Shown here piece by piece: positions 8,028 to 17,751 of a stretch of 52,796 nucleotides of DNA. Below the pieces are notes generated by a model that was not told the origin of the DNA, did no database searches, and saw only the letters and a program-made list of their open reading frames with translations. The DNA lies in the NCBI GenBank assembly GCA_025964325.1, contig JAOPZA010000075.1, positions 1 through 52,796 of the forward strand, given 5' to 3'. The position numbers and the translations under genes were made by a program. This DNA is from Conexibacter sp. (GTDB taxonomy: Bacteria; Actinomycetota; Thermoleophilia; Solirubrobacterales; Solirubrobacteraceae). The number at the start of each line of letters is the position of its first letter. Position 1 is the stretch's first letter.

Positions 8028-8767
8028 GCGAGATCCTCGAAGGCGGCGACCTCTTCTTCTTCTACCGCCCGCGCGTCGGGACCGAGCGGGTCGAGGGGAT
8101 CGACGACGTGCAGCGCTTCTTCTTCGTCCTCCGGCCGGAGGGCACCGATCGCTATCGCCTCGTGACGGTCGGTCGCAAGCGCCTCCCGGATCCGCGCTCG
8201 CACGAGCGCGAGTGGGCGTTCGTCGCCGGGATCGACGGCCCCAAGCAGATCCGCGACGAGCTCGAGCGCAGAGAGTACGAGACGAGAACGCGCGGCGTGC
8301 GCGTCGAGCCCGAGGCGCGACCGGTCGGCGAGGCGCGCTACGCGATCGTCGACCACGACGGGCACACGCACCTCGCCTACGTGCTCGAGCTGCCGAGCAC
8401 GCCCGGCGAGGCGCAGCGGCTGTTCCGGATCGAGCACCAGGCGAGCTACGTCGTCGCGGTCCGCAACCCCGACGCACCCGCGCCGCCCGGCGCCGGCCTC
8501 GACGAGGACCGGCGGGCCGCGTTCCCGCCGGAGCTGCTCGAGCGCTTCCGCGGCCGGCGCTTCGTTCCCCTCGACCCGCCCGGCTTCCTCGACTACCCCG
8601 GCGCCGAGCTCGTGCTGATCGGCGCCTCCGAACGCGTCGTGGACGAGCTCGGCATCGAGCTCGACGCCGAGGTCGAGCGGATCCACACCGCCGACGTCTT
8701 CGCGAGGCTGCGGCTGCGCCCCGGCGAGGTGCCGGTCGGCCCGCTCGAACGGGGCGAGCTGCGCTGA
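8024..8767 (+). CDS. Hypothetical protein of 247 aa (unrecognised family)
   Basis: I do not recognise this family. It is soluble, with no signal peptide or membrane helix, and acidic/arginine-rich. It contains LFFFYRPRVG near residue 10 and FFFVLRPEG near residue 33. A central block resembles a ligand- or nucleotide-binding fold (YAIVDHDGHTHLAYVLELP), and the C-terminal part ends in LDPPGFLDYPGAELVLIGA. Coding is supported by GC-rich third positions, ATGA overlap with the upstream gene and lack of internal stops. It converges on marR with a 16-base gap. Linkage to a small membrane protein suggests a paired role, but this is speculative. Confidence 0.72.
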   Translation: MSEILEGGDLFFFYRPRVGTERVEGIDDVQRFFFVLRPEGTDRYRLVTVGRKRLPDPRSHEREWAFVAGIDGPKQIRDELERREYETRTRGVRVEPEARPVGEARYAIVDHDGHTHLAYVLELPSTPGEAQRLFRIEHQASYVVAVRNPDAPAPPGAGLDEDRRAAFPPELLERFRGRRFVPLDPPGFLDYPGAELVLIGASERVVDELGIELDAEVERIHTADVFARLRLRPGEVPVGPLERGELR

Positions 8768-8783
8768 GCCGGCGGGCCGCGGT

Positions 8784-9233
8784 TCAGGCGTCCGCGAGCC
8801 GGCCGAGCAGCGCGAGCGCCTCGCGCAGGAGCTCGCGCTCGCGTGCGTCGAGCTCGCGGTCGAGCGCCTCGGTCAGCCAGCCCTCCCGCTGCGCGCGGGT
8901 CGCGTGCAGCAGCTCCAGGCCGGCCGGCGTGAGCTCCACGAACGCGCGGCGCCGGTCGTCGGGGTCGGGCCGTCGCGAGACCAGCCGCGCCGTCTCCAGG
9001 TCGCGGACGGTCTGCGCCATCGACTGCGGCCGCATGCGCTCGGCCGTCGCCAGCTCGCTGATGCTCGACGGGCCCAGACGATCGAGGCGCCCGAGCACCG
9101 TCATCTGCGCGACGGGCGGGCCGGGCTCGGCGCGCAGCCGGCGGACGAGGCGCCCGACCGCCTCGCGGAGCTCGTGGGCGAGGTGCGCGGTCGTGTGCTG
9201 CTCGGCCGTCATCTGCCGCAGTCTAGACGACAT
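8784..9233 (-). CDS. MarR-family transcriptional regulator
   Basis: A 149-residue winged-helix regulator. SISELATAERMRPQSMAQTVRDLE forms the helix-turn-helix at about residues 57-80, and RPDPDDRRRAFVELT is the diagnostic MarR wing, followed by dimerisation helices. It is divergent from the MFS exporter at 9275, the common arrangement in which the MarR protein represses a drug efflux pump and itself. Two overlapping palindromes fill the space between the genes. The ATG at 9233 almost abuts the first dyad, so an internal ATG (21 bases downstream) is a possible alternative start. The inducing compound is unknown. Confidence 0.92.
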   Translation of the reverse strand: MSSRLRQMTAEQHTTAHLAHELREAVGRLVRRLRAEPGPPVAQMTVLGRLDRLGPSSISELATAERMRPQSMAQTVRDLETARLVSRRPDPDDRRRAFVELTPAGLELLHATRAQREGWLTEALDRELDARERELLREALALLGRLADA

Positions 9234-9236
9234 ATC

Positions 9237-9264
9237 TACAGGCTACCTGTACAGGCAGCCTGTA
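9237..9264. promoter_or_regulatory. Double MarR operator: two overlapping 15-bp palindromes
   Basis: TACAGGCTACCTGTA and TACAGGCAGCCTGTA share their terminal TA, so their centres are 13 bp apart. Both have perfect TACAGG/CCTGTA arms. They occupy nearly all of the gap between divergent marR and the MFS gene, and the second overlaps a likely -10 (TATGCT, 9263-9268) for the exporter. The expected result is repression of both genes by two bound MarR dimers. Confidence 0.8.
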
Positions 9265-9274
9265 TGCTTATCCG

Positions 9275-11014
9275 GTGCCCTCGGCGAACCCCGACCGCTA
9301 CAAGTGGATCGCGTTGTCGAACGCGACGCTGGCCGTGCTGCTGGCGACGCTCGACGGCTCGATCACGATCATCGCGATGCCCGACATCTTCCGCGGCATC
9401 CACCTCGATCCGCTGGTGCCGTCCAACTCCTTCTACCTGCTGTGGATGATCCTCGGCTACCTCGTCGTGACGAGCGTGCTGATCGTCAGCCTCGGCCGCC
9501 TCGGCGACATGGTCGGGCGCGTGAAGATCTTCAACCTCGGGTTCGTGATCTACACCGTCGCGTCGCTGCTGCTCGCGATCGACTGGCTGGACGGCCGCAG
9601 CGGCGCCATGTACCTGATCGTCTTCCGGCTCGTGCAGGGCGTCGGCGGCGCCTGCCTGCTGGCGAACGCGGCGGCGATCATCACCGACGCCTTCCCGTCC
9701 CGCCAGCGCGGGATGGCGCTCGGCATCAACAACATCGTCGGCGTCGCCGGGACGTTCGTCGGCCTCGTCATCGGCGGCGTGCTGGCCCCGATCAACTGGC
9801 GCCTCGTCTTCCTGATCTCGGTGCCGGTCGGCATCTTCGGCACGATCTGGGCCTACCGCAACCTGCGCGAGCTCAGCACCCCGCGCCGCGCGCGGATCGA
9901 CTGGGCCGGCAACCTCACGTTCGCGCTCGGTCTGATCCTCGTGATGGTCGCCGTCACCTACGGCATCCGCCCGGCCGGCGGGCACCCGACCGGCTGGGGC
10001 AGCCCGCGCGTGCTCGCCCTGCTGTCCGCGGCGCTCCTGTGCCTGGTCGCGTTCGCGGTGGTCGAGCGGCGCTCGCGCGACCCGATGTTCGACCTCGCGC
10101 TGTTCCGCATCCGCGCCTTCGTCTTCGGCACGCTCTCGACGTTCCTGTCCGCGGTCGCGCGCGGCGGCCTGATGTTCATGCTGATCATCTGGCTGCAGGG
10201 CATCTGGCTGCCGCGGCACGGCTACAGCTTCACCGAGACGCCGCTGTGGGCGGGCATCTACATGCTGCCGCTGACGATCGGCCTGCTGGCGGCCGGACCG
10301 GTGTCGGGCTACCTGTCCGACCGCTTCGGCGCGCGCCCGTTCGCGACCGCCGGCATGCTGCTGACGGCGGGCGGCTTCGGCCTGCTGCTGCTGCTGCCGA
10401 CGAACTTCTCCTATCTCGGGTTCGGCCTGATCCTGCTGCTGATCGGCGCCGCGATGGGGCTGTTCGCCTCGCCCAACCGCGCCGCCGTCATGAACAGCCT
10501 GCCGCGCCACGCCCGCGGCGTCGGCGGCGCGATGAACCAGACCTTCCAGAACTCGGCCCAGGTGCTCTCGATCGGCATCTTCTTCACGCTGATGATCGTC
10601 GGGCTGGCCTCGACGCTGCCGCAGACGCTGACCGCCGGGCTGCAGGCCCACGGCGTCGCGCCCGCCACCGCGCACGAGGTCGCGACCCTGCCGCCGGTCT
10701 CGATCCTGTTCGCCGCGTTCCTCGGCTACAACCCGATCCAGCACCTGCTCGGCGCGCACGCGCTCGCCGGGCTGCCGCTCCACGACCAGACGGCGCTGAC
10801 CGGCACCACGTTCTTCCCGACGCTGATCTCGGCGCCGTTCCGCGACGGGCTGCACGCCGCCTTCCTGTTCGCGATCGTCGCCTGTCTGATCGCGGCGGCG
10901 GCCTCCCTGATGCGCGGCGGACGCGCCGTCCACGACGACGACGCGCAGCTCGCCGGCGCACCCCCACCCCACCGTCCGCGGACGGCCGAGCTCGAGGAGC
11001 AGCATGCAGGTTGA
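9275..11014 (+). CDS. MFS transporter, DHA2 (EmrB/QacA) drug:H+ antiporter type
   Basis: A 579-residue membrane protein with about 14 hydrophobic segments, the size and topology of DHA2 exporters. Motif A-like LGRLGDMVGRVKIFNLG follows helix 2. The motif C-like region is GINNIVGVAGTFVGLVIGG, and TLDGSITIIAMP in helix 1 is the usual LD.TIVNVALP position of the family. The GTG start lies about 7 bases after a TATGCT -10, so the mRNA may be leaderless. The adjacent divergent marR and shared double operator point to inducible efflux of a toxic or antibiotic compound. The stop overlaps the start of the metallo-hydrolase gene by 11 bases. Confidence 0.9.
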   Translation: MPSANPDRYKWIALSNATLAVLLATLDGSITIIAMPDIFRGIHLDPLVPSNSFYLLWMILGYLVVTSVLIVSLGRLGDMVGRVKIFNLGFVIYTVASLLLAIDWLDGRSGAMYLIVFRLVQGVGGACLLANAAAIITDAFPSRQRGMALGINNIVGVAGTFVGLVIGGVLAPINWRLVFLISVPVGIFGTIWAYRNLRELSTPRRARIDWAGNLTFALGLILVMVAVTYGIRPAGGHPTGWGSPRVLALLSAALLCLVAFAVVERRSRDPMFDLALFRIRAFVFGTLSTFLSAVARGGLMFMLIIWLQGIWLPRHGYSFTETPLWAGIYMLPLTIGLLAAGPVSGYLSDRFGARPFATAGMLLTAGGFGLLLLLPTNFSYLGFGLILLLIGAAMGLFASPNRAAVMNSLPRHARGVGGAMNQTFQNSAQVLSIGIFFTLMIVGLASTLPQTLTAGLQAHGVAPATAHEVATLPPVSILFAAFLGYNPIQHLLGAHALAGLPLHDQTALTGTTFFPTLISAPFRDGLHAAFLFAIVACLIAAAASLMRGGRAVHDDDAQLAGAPPPHRPRTAELEEQHAG

Positions 11015-11672
11015 GTGGTATGGACAGTCGGCCTTCCGGCTGACCGACGGCAGCATCACCGTCTTCGTCGATCCCTTCGGCGACATGTCGCCGGCGCGCG
11101 AGCGCGGCATGCGCTGGGACTACCCGGCGATCGCCGGCGTCGACGCGGAGCTGCTGCTCGTCACGCACGAGCATCTCGACCACAACGGCGTCGAGGCGAT
11201 CGGCGGCGACCCGCTGACGGTGCGCTCGACCGCCGGACGCCATCCGTCGCCGGTCGGCGAGGTCGTCGCCGTCGCCTCCGAGCACGACGACGTCGGCGGC
11301 ACCGAACGCGGCGCCAACACGCTCCTGCGCTTCACGTTCGGCGGGCTGCGGATCGCGCACCTCGGCGACCTCGGACAGCGCGCGCTGCGGCCCGAGCAGG
11401 CCGCCGCGCTCGGCGCCGTCGACCTGCTGTTCGTGCCGGTCGGCGGCGGCCCGACGCTCGACGCCGAGCAGGCGACCGAGGTCGCGGCGTGCCTCGGCGC
11501 GCGCGTCGTGGTGCCGATGCACTACCGGACCGAGCGGATCGACTTCCTCGAGCCGGTCGACGCGTTCGTGCAGCCGGCGGCGCGCGTCGAGCGCCTCGAC
11601 CGACCTTCGTTCGCGGTCGAGGCGCTGCCCGCCGGCGACGGGCCGCTCGTCGTGGTGCCGGCGGCGCCGTAG
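11004..11672 (+). CDS. Metallo-beta-lactamase-fold hydrolase (UlaG/UPF0173-like)
   Basis: A 222-residue MBL-fold protein beginning MQVEWYGQSAFRL, with HEHLDH at about 55-60 (HxHxDH metal motif), HLGDLG at about 119 and MHYRTERIDF near 175. This is the compact group that includes UPF0173 hydrolases and L-ascorbate-6-phosphate lactonase. GAGGAG lies just before the ATG. It is translationally coupled to the exporter and perhaps acts on the same compound. Its stop codon is immediately followed by the stop of the convergent ABC permease gene, with no base between. Substrate unknown. Confidence 0.85.
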   Translation: MQVEWYGQSAFRLTDGSITVFVDPFGDMSPARERGMRWDYPAIAGVDAELLLVTHEHLDHNGVEAIGGDPLTVRSTAGRHPSPVGEVVAVASEHDDVGGTERGANTLLRFTFGGLRIAHLGDLGQRALRPEQAAALGAVDLLFVPVGGGPTLDAEQATEVAACLGARVVVPMHYRTERIDFLEPVDAFVQPAARVERLDRPSFAVEALPAGDGPLVVVPAAP

Positions 11673-12587
11673 CTACTTGACCGACCCCGCCAGCATCCCC
11701 TGCACGAAGTAGCGCTGCAGGGCGAGGAAGACGGCCAGCGGGATCGCCAGCGACAGGAACGAGGCCGGCGCGATCAGCTCGATGTTGGAGCCGAACTGCC
11801 GCGTCTGCGAGAAGATCGCGACCGTCAGCGGCTGGGTGTTGCGCCCGAACGTCAGCGCGACGATCAGGTCGTTCCAGGTCCACAGGAACTGGAAGATCGC
11901 CAGCGATGCGATCGCCGGCAGTCCCAGCGGCAGGATCAGCTTCACGAAGATGCGCAGCTCGGAGGCGCCGTCGATCCGCGCCGACTCCATGATGTCCTTC
12001 GGGATCCCCATGAAGAAGTTGCGCATCAGGAAGATCCCGAACGGCAGCCCGAACGCGGTGTGGAACAGGACCAGGCCGAGCACCGTGTCGAACAGCCCGG
12101 TGCTCTGGTAGAGCGAGAAGATCGGGATCAGCGCCGTCTGCAGCGGCACCACGAGCAGCGCGATCACGATCACGAACAGCACGTCGCGGCCGGGGAAGCG
12201 CATCCACGCGAACGCGTAGCCGGCGAGCGAGGCGACGACGACCAGCAGGATCGTGTTGCCGACGGCGATCTCGACCGTCGTCACGAGCGACGTGACGATG
12301 TCGTGGTTGTCGAACAGGTGCTTGTAGTTGTCGAACGTCGCCAGGCTCGGGTGCGCGATCACGTGCCACCAGCCCGTCTGCGTGATCTCGCTGGGGGGCA
12401 GCAGCGACGTCACGAACAGCGCGAACGTCGGCACGAGCCAGAGGACCGCGATCACGATCAGCAGCACGTGCAGCGGGCCGCGCGCGAACAGCCGTCCGAC
12501 GCGCGCCAGCCGCGACTCGCCGGTGCGCTCGCGCTCGCGCGTCCGCGCGAAGCGGCCGGCGGGGTGCGTGGGTGCGGAGGCTTCCAT
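11673..12587 (-). CDS. Carbohydrate ABC transporter permease (MalG-like, CUT1)
   Basis: A 304-residue inner-membrane permease with six hydrophobic segments and the cytoplasmic EAA loop ESARIDGASELRIFVKLILP (about 200-219), which docks the ATPase. TWNDLIVALTF and the C-terminal FVQGMLAGSVK are standard CUT1 MalG features. It is the last gene of a four-gene operon (ATPase, binding protein, MalF-like, MalG-like), lying 6 bases after the MalF-like gene. The cargo is probably an oligosaccharide or glucoside; family similarity in feel is to alpha-glucoside (AglG-type) systems, but this is uncertain. Confidence 0.92.
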   Translation of the reverse strand: MEASAPTHPAGRFARTRERERTGESRLARVGRLFARGPLHVLLIVIAVLWLVPTFALFVTSLLPPSEITQTGWWHVIAHPSLATFDNYKHLFDNHDIVTSLVTTVEIAVGNTILLVVVASLAGYAFAWMRFPGRDVLFVIVIALLVVPLQTALIPIFSLYQSTGLFDTVLGLVLFHTAFGLPFGIFLMRNFFMGIPKDIMESARIDGASELRIFVKLILPLGLPAIASLAIFQFLWTWNDLIVALTFGRNTQPLTVAIFSQTRQFGSNIELIAPASFLSLAIPLAVFLALQRYFVQGMLAGSVK

Positions 12588-12593
12588 CGACTC

Positions 12594-13913
12594 CTACTCC
12601 TCCCGCCTGAAGCGCCGGATGTTCAGCAGCAGCGCCGGCACGACGAGCACGAACAGCAGCACGGCGATCGCCGACCCCAGGCCGAAGTCGTTGACGCCGC
12701 CGAACGACGTCCGCCACATCGCCAGCGCGATCACGTTCGCATCGTCCTGCGAGGACTGCGGCGCAACGGACAGGATGATGTCGAAGACCTTCAGGACGTT
12801 GATGATCATCGTGATGAAGACGACCGACAGGACCGGTGCGAGGAGCGGCACCGTGACGCGCCGGAAGACCTGCCACTCGGTCGCGCCGTCGGTCCGCGCG
12901 GCCTCCAGCACCTCGCGCGAGATCGCCGACAGGCCGGCCGCGATCACGACCATCGCGAAGCCGGCCCAGACCCAGATGTAGGCGATCATCACGGCCGGCG
13001 TGATCAGCTTCGGCCCGAGCCACGAGACGCCGCCGAACGGCGGCTCGAACGTCTTCTTCGAGATCGCGGCGTGGTAGATGCCGGGCTTCGCGCCGCCGAA
13101 CGCGAAGCTGCCATCGGCGCCCGCGGTCGTCGTCGCGACGGCCTTGCCGGCGCTGTCGCGCAACTCGACGGTCGCGCCGGGGATGCCGATCTCGCCCGGC
13201 TCGACCCGGCCCGGTCTGCCGCCGCCCGGTCTGAAGTCGCGCCAGACGGTGCCCGTGATCGCGCCGCTCCTCGGCGCCGCCGCGACCGCCTGCTTCGCGC
13301 CCTTCGGCACCGCCGCCGGCGGGATCGCGGTGAGCCCCAGCAGCGCGGTTGCGCCCGGCCGCAGCGGCGTGCGCAGCACGAAGCCCGTCTTCGTGCTGCC
13401 GACGAGCTGCGGCGTCGAGCCCTGTCCCTGGGTCAGCACGCCGGAGCTGCCGAACGCGCCCTTGACGGCCTTGATCGACGCGTTGACCGTCCCCTTGCCG
13501 GGGTCCTTGTCGTCCATCAGGTGCCAGATCACGCCGGCCGCGAAGAGCGAGATCGCCATCGGCATGAAGACCGCCGTCTTGAACGCCGTCGACCAGCGCA
13601 CGCGCTCGGTCAGCACGGCGAAGACGAGCCCGATCGCGGTCACCAGCGCCGGCACGACGGCGACCCACAGCGCGTTGTTCTTGAGCGCCGTCCGCAGCGT
13701 GTCGGTCGTGAAGATCGTCTTGTAGTTGTCGAGCCAGACGAACCCCGAGCCGTTGCGGTCGAAGAAGCTGCGGATCACCGTGCGGACGGTCGGATAGACG
13801 ATCCACACGCCGAGGAAGATCAGCGCGGGCAGCAGGAAGGCGGCCGGGACGAGGCGCTGGCGCCAGCGCCCCGTCCGCCCGTTGCCCGCCGCCGTGACCG
13901 CGGATGCCTCCAC
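12594..13913 (-). CDS. Carbohydrate ABC transporter permease (MalF-like) with an inserted extracytoplasmic beta-sandwich domain
   Basis: A 439-residue permease, longer than the usual 290-330. The first three helices (to about 132) are followed by about 155 extra residues before the next membrane helix at about 303. Residues 218-285 of the insert (GTVWRDFRPG, PGATVELRDSAGKAVATTT, DGSFAFGGAKPG) look like a Cna-B/SdrD-B or carboxypeptidase-regulatory-like beta-sandwich. The EAA loop EAARTDGATEWQVFRRVTVP (about 337-356) and the rest are normal. The insert lies in the external loop, where it could contact the binding protein, as the MalF P2 loop does, or the cell wall. Confidence 0.9.
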   Translation of the reverse strand: MEASAVTAAGNGRTGRWRQRLVPAAFLLPALIFLGVWIVYPTVRTVIRSFFDRNGSGFVWLDNYKTIFTTDTLRTALKNNALWVAVVPALVTAIGLVFAVLTERVRWSTAFKTAVFMPMAISLFAAGVIWHLMDDKDPGKGTVNASIKAVKGAFGSSGVLTQGQGSTPQLVGSTKTGFVLRTPLRPGATALLGLTAIPPAAVPKGAKQAVAAAPRSGAITGTVWRDFRPGGGRPGRVEPGEIGIPGATVELRDSAGKAVATTTAGADGSFAFGGAKPGIYHAAISKKTFEPPFGGVSWLGPKLITPAVMIAYIWVWAGFAMVVIAAGLSAISREVLEAARTDGATEWQVFRRVTVPLLAPVLSVVFITMIINVLKVFDIILSVAPQSSQDDANVIALAMWRTSFGGVNDFGLGSAIAVLLFVLVVPALLLNIRRFRREE

Positions 13914-13920
13914 GACGCCC

Positions 13921-15254
13921 CTACTTGAACGCCTTGCTGGCAGCCGCCTCGAGCTGCGCCTGCGTCCCGCTCACGTTGCTCGGGTTGTTGAGGAAGTCCT
14001 GCAGGATCTTCCACTCGCCCTGGCCCGGCGTGCCGCCGAACGAGGCCGGCTCGAGGTCGGACATGTCGAAGCGGAACGTCTGCGCGCTCGCGAGCGGCGC
14101 CGCGACCGTGCGCGTGATGTCGTCGGGGTAGGTGCTCGCCGGCACCGACTTGTTCGGCGAGGAGAAGCCGCCGCGTCTCGCCCACGCCTCGGCGCCCTGG
14201 GGGCTGGCGAGGAAGGTGACGAACGCCCGCACCGCGGGCGTGTCGCGGAAGACGGTGATCGAGTCGCCGCCGCCGACGACGACGTTCGCGCCGCCGCTGC
14301 CGATCGCCGGGAACGGGAAGACGCTGTAGCCGCTGCCGGCTCTCAGCTTCGTCTTGGTCGCGACGACGCCGGGGACGAAGTCGCCCTCGATCACCATCGC
14401 CGCTCTCGGCGGATCGGTGAAGACGTTCTCGACCGAGGTCGGGAAGTCGGTCTGCAGCGCACCGGCCTTGCCGCCGTTCACGTTCGACTGGTCGCCGATC
14501 ACCTGCGCCATCATTCTGAGCGCCTGCGCGACCGACGGGTCGGTCCACTTGATCTGGTGCTTCGTCAGCTGGTCGTACTTCTGCGGCCCCGCCTGCCGCA
14601 GGTAGATGTTCTCGAACAGGTCCGTGAGCGTCCAGCCGTCGGCGCCGCCGATCGAGTACGCCGGCGTGCCGGAGGCCTTCACCGTTCTCGCCGCCGTGAG
14701 GAAGTCGGCCCACGTCTTCGGCGCCGTCACGCCCGCGTTCTTGAGCGCGGCGACGTTGTACCAGACGGTCGACTTGTTGGCGCCCTTGTAGACGAAGCTG
14801 TAGAGATGGCCGTTGAGCGTCCCGAGCTTGACGAAGTCGGGCGGGTAGTTCGCGGTGATCGTCGCCCTCGCGAAGTCGATCGGCTTCGCCGCGCCCTTTC
14901 TCTGGAACTCCTCGATCAGGCCGGGCTGCGCGATCGTCGCGATGTCGGGCGGGTTGCCGCCCTGGACGGCGGTCGAGACGACGGTCGGGAGGTTGTCGCC
15001 GGCCGCCTGGTACCTCACCGTCACCTTCGGATAGGTCTTGTTGAACTCGCCGATGACGGCCTGGAACGATCTCTGCTCGTCCCCGGTCCAGATGCCGGTC
15101 ACCGAGATCGAGCCCGAGACGCTGCTCTTGGCGGCGGTCGTCGTCGCGCTCGTCGAGCTCCCCCCGCCGCTCTTCTTGCTGCTGCCGCAGCCGGCGAGCG
15201 CCGCCGCCGCCAGGACCACCGCCGCGAGCGCGAGCAGGTGGAGTCGATACCTCG

Positions 15255-15258
<4 letters not shown>
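13921..15258 (-). CDS. Sugar ABC transporter substrate-binding lipoprotein (family 1)
   Basis: A 445-residue extracellular binding protein with a lipoprotein signal peptide: a basic start, hydrophobic core and lipobox LAGC (Cys at about 24), then a Ser/Gly/Thr linker. The mature part starts [18 protein letters not shown]. It has the repeated features of the CUT1 family, e.g. [18 protein letters not shown] and [14 protein letters not shown]. Its ATG overlaps the stop of the ATPase gene. The size and the FTDPP..AMV.EGDF region resemble alpha-glucoside binding proteins (AglE type); this is a family impression, not a proven specificity. Confidence 0.92.
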
Positions 15259-16481
<1,223 letters not shown>

Positions 16482-16533
16482 GTGCACCACCTCCTCCGCT
16501 TAGCGTCGTACCCGGCGCGCGGTGTGTTGCAAA

Positions 16534-16584
16534 CCGCACGTGCCTGCACGCGCCGCCGGCGGTCGCCGGGGCGCGCACGTGCGG
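16534..16584. promoter_or_regulatory. Spaced inverted repeat with CACGTG cores upstream of the CUT1 operon
   Basis: CCGCACGTGC and GCACGTGCGG, 10-bp perfect arms 31 bases apart, each containing the self-complementary CACGTG. It lies 53 bases upstream of the ABC ATPase start and between two minus-strand operons. It could be a looping operator for the sugar importer or a folded RNA element. A TTGCAAACC half-site, LacI-like, lies just next to the near arm. Confidence 0.4.
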
Positions 16585-16608
16585 ACGCGTCGGAGGAGGG
16601 CAGCGTCG

Positions 16609-16630
16609 CGGGAGCCGAGCTTGGCTCCCG
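16609..16630 (-). terminator. Terminator hairpin of the ten-gene operon
   Basis: Perfect 8-bp arms CGGGAGCC / GGCTCCCG with a 6-base loop, beginning 5 bases past the dehydrogenase stop. Good placement and stem strength; there is no U-tract. Confidence 0.65.
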
Positions 16631-16635
16631 CCCGC

Positions 16636-17667
16636 TCAGCCGACCCGCAGCATCGTCTTCAGGCCCTCGCCGCGCTCGATCTGGGCGAAGGCGTCGAGCG
16701 CGTGGTCGAGCGGCAGCTGACCGGTGACGAGCTGGTCGAGGTCGATCTGCGCGCGGCTGAGCCAGCCGATCGCGTCGCGGAAGTGACGCGGCGTGCCGGC
16801 GAACGCGCCGACGATCGAGATCTGCTGGTAGTGGACGCGGTTGAGGTCGATCGGCACCTGCGCCTTGGCGGCCGGCATCCCCGCGAAGGCGAGGATCCGG
16901 CCGCACGGCGCGACCACCGACATCGCCAGCTCGACCGCCTGCGGCGCGCCGTTCGCCAGCACGACGACGTCCCAGCCGCGCGGTCCCCCGCGCGCCTTCA
17001 GCGCCGCCGGGTCGTCGCCGAGCAGCTCGACGGCGCCGTCGCCGAGGACGGCGGCCGCCGACGCGACCCGCTGCGCCAGCAGGTCGACGCCGAGCACCGG
17101 CGCCGCGCCGCGCGAGCGCGCGGCCGCCGCATGCAGCGTGCCGATCGGCCCGAGGCCGAGCACGAGGACCGAGTCGAGCGGGCCGATCTCGCCCCGCTCC
17201 TGCCCGCTGAGGACGGTGTGCAGCGGCTCGGCGAGCGTCGCCGAGCGCAGCGACAGCCCGTCGGGAAGCGGCACCACGCAGCCGGCCAGCACCGCGTCGG
17301 CGGGTACCGCGAACTGCTCCGCCATACCGCCGGGGAAGTCGTAGGCGAGCACGCGCCGGTTCGGGCAGAGGTTGTGGCGCGCGCGCTGGCACTGGTCGCA
17401 GCGCATGCAGGGCACGCCCGGGCAGACGGCGACCTGCGTCCCGACCGGGTATGCCTCGACGTCGGAGGCCGCGACGGTGCCGGAGACCTCGTGACCGAGC
17501 ACCTGCGGGCCGGCGAGGCGCGCGTTGCCGTGGCGCCACGTGCGTACGTCCGAGCCGCAGACACCGACGTAGCCGGTGCGCACGACGAGGCCGCCGGCCG
17601 CGAGCTGAGGCAGGGCGATCTGCTCGACCGCGACCGTTCCCGGCTCCTTGAACATCACCGCAAGCAT
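16636..17667 (-). CDS. Zinc-dependent medium-chain dehydrogenase (sorbitol/inositol-type)
   Basis: A 343-residue MDR-family NAD(P)-dependent dehydrogenase. Catalytic zinc ligands are visible as C37 and H59-E60 (GHE). Structural zinc cysteines are C87, C90, C93 and C101 (CMRCDQCQ...C). The Rossmann motif is LGLGPIG. It is the last gene of the ten-gene operon, 84 bases after the aldolase; the spacer holds a short hexanucleotide repeat, and GAAAGG/CCCTCC precede the ATG. Relatives oxidise polyols, inositols or sugar-derived alcohols. In this operon it probably oxidises or reduces a hydroxyl of the imported substrate or of an aldolase product. Confidence 0.9.
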   Translation of the reverse strand: MLAVMFKEPGTVAVEQIALPQLAAGGLVVRTGYVGVCGSDVRTWRHGNARLAGPQVLGHEVSGTVAASDVEAYPVGTQVAVCPGVPCMRCDQCQRARHNLCPNRRVLAYDFPGGMAEQFAVPADAVLAGCVVPLPDGLSLRSATLAEPLHTVLSGQERGEIGPLDSVLVLGLGPIGTLHAAAARSRGAAPVLGVDLLAQRVASAAAVLGDGAVELLGDDPAALKARGGPRGWDVVVLANGAPQAVELAMSVVAPCGRILAFAGMPAAKAQVPIDLNRVHYQQISIVGAFAGTPRHFRDAIGWLSRAQIDLDQLVTGQLPLDHALDAFAQIERGEGLKTMLRVG

Positions 17668-17684
17668 GGAGGGACCTTTCGTCT

Positions 17685-17708
17685 CAGGTTCAGGTTGAGG
17701 TTGAGTTG
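17685..17708. repeat. Short hexanucleotide tandem repeat upstream of the dehydrogenase
   Basis: Four 6-base units CAGGTT CAGGTT GAGGTT GAGTTG (minus strand AACCTG-like). It lies in the spacer just upstream of the ribosome-binding site of the zinc dehydrogenase. Too short to type as a VNTR, but unusual against the local background. Confidence 0.6.
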
Positions 17709-17751
17709 GGCGCCGGACCCCGGCGGGCGCGACGCCGGCTGTGACGACGGG

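Noticed and set aside
8212-11043. 943-codon open frame across the marR/MFS region, and many other long arginine- or alanine-rich frames
   Set aside because: In GC-rich DNA the antisense and shifted frames stay open by codon-position bias. These lack family motifs and contradict the strong MFS and MarR genes in the same DNA.
11672-11673. Zero-base gap between convergent stop codons as a special element
   Set aside because: Adjacent stops of convergent genes are common in compact actinobacterial genomes, and no hairpin is evident at the junction.
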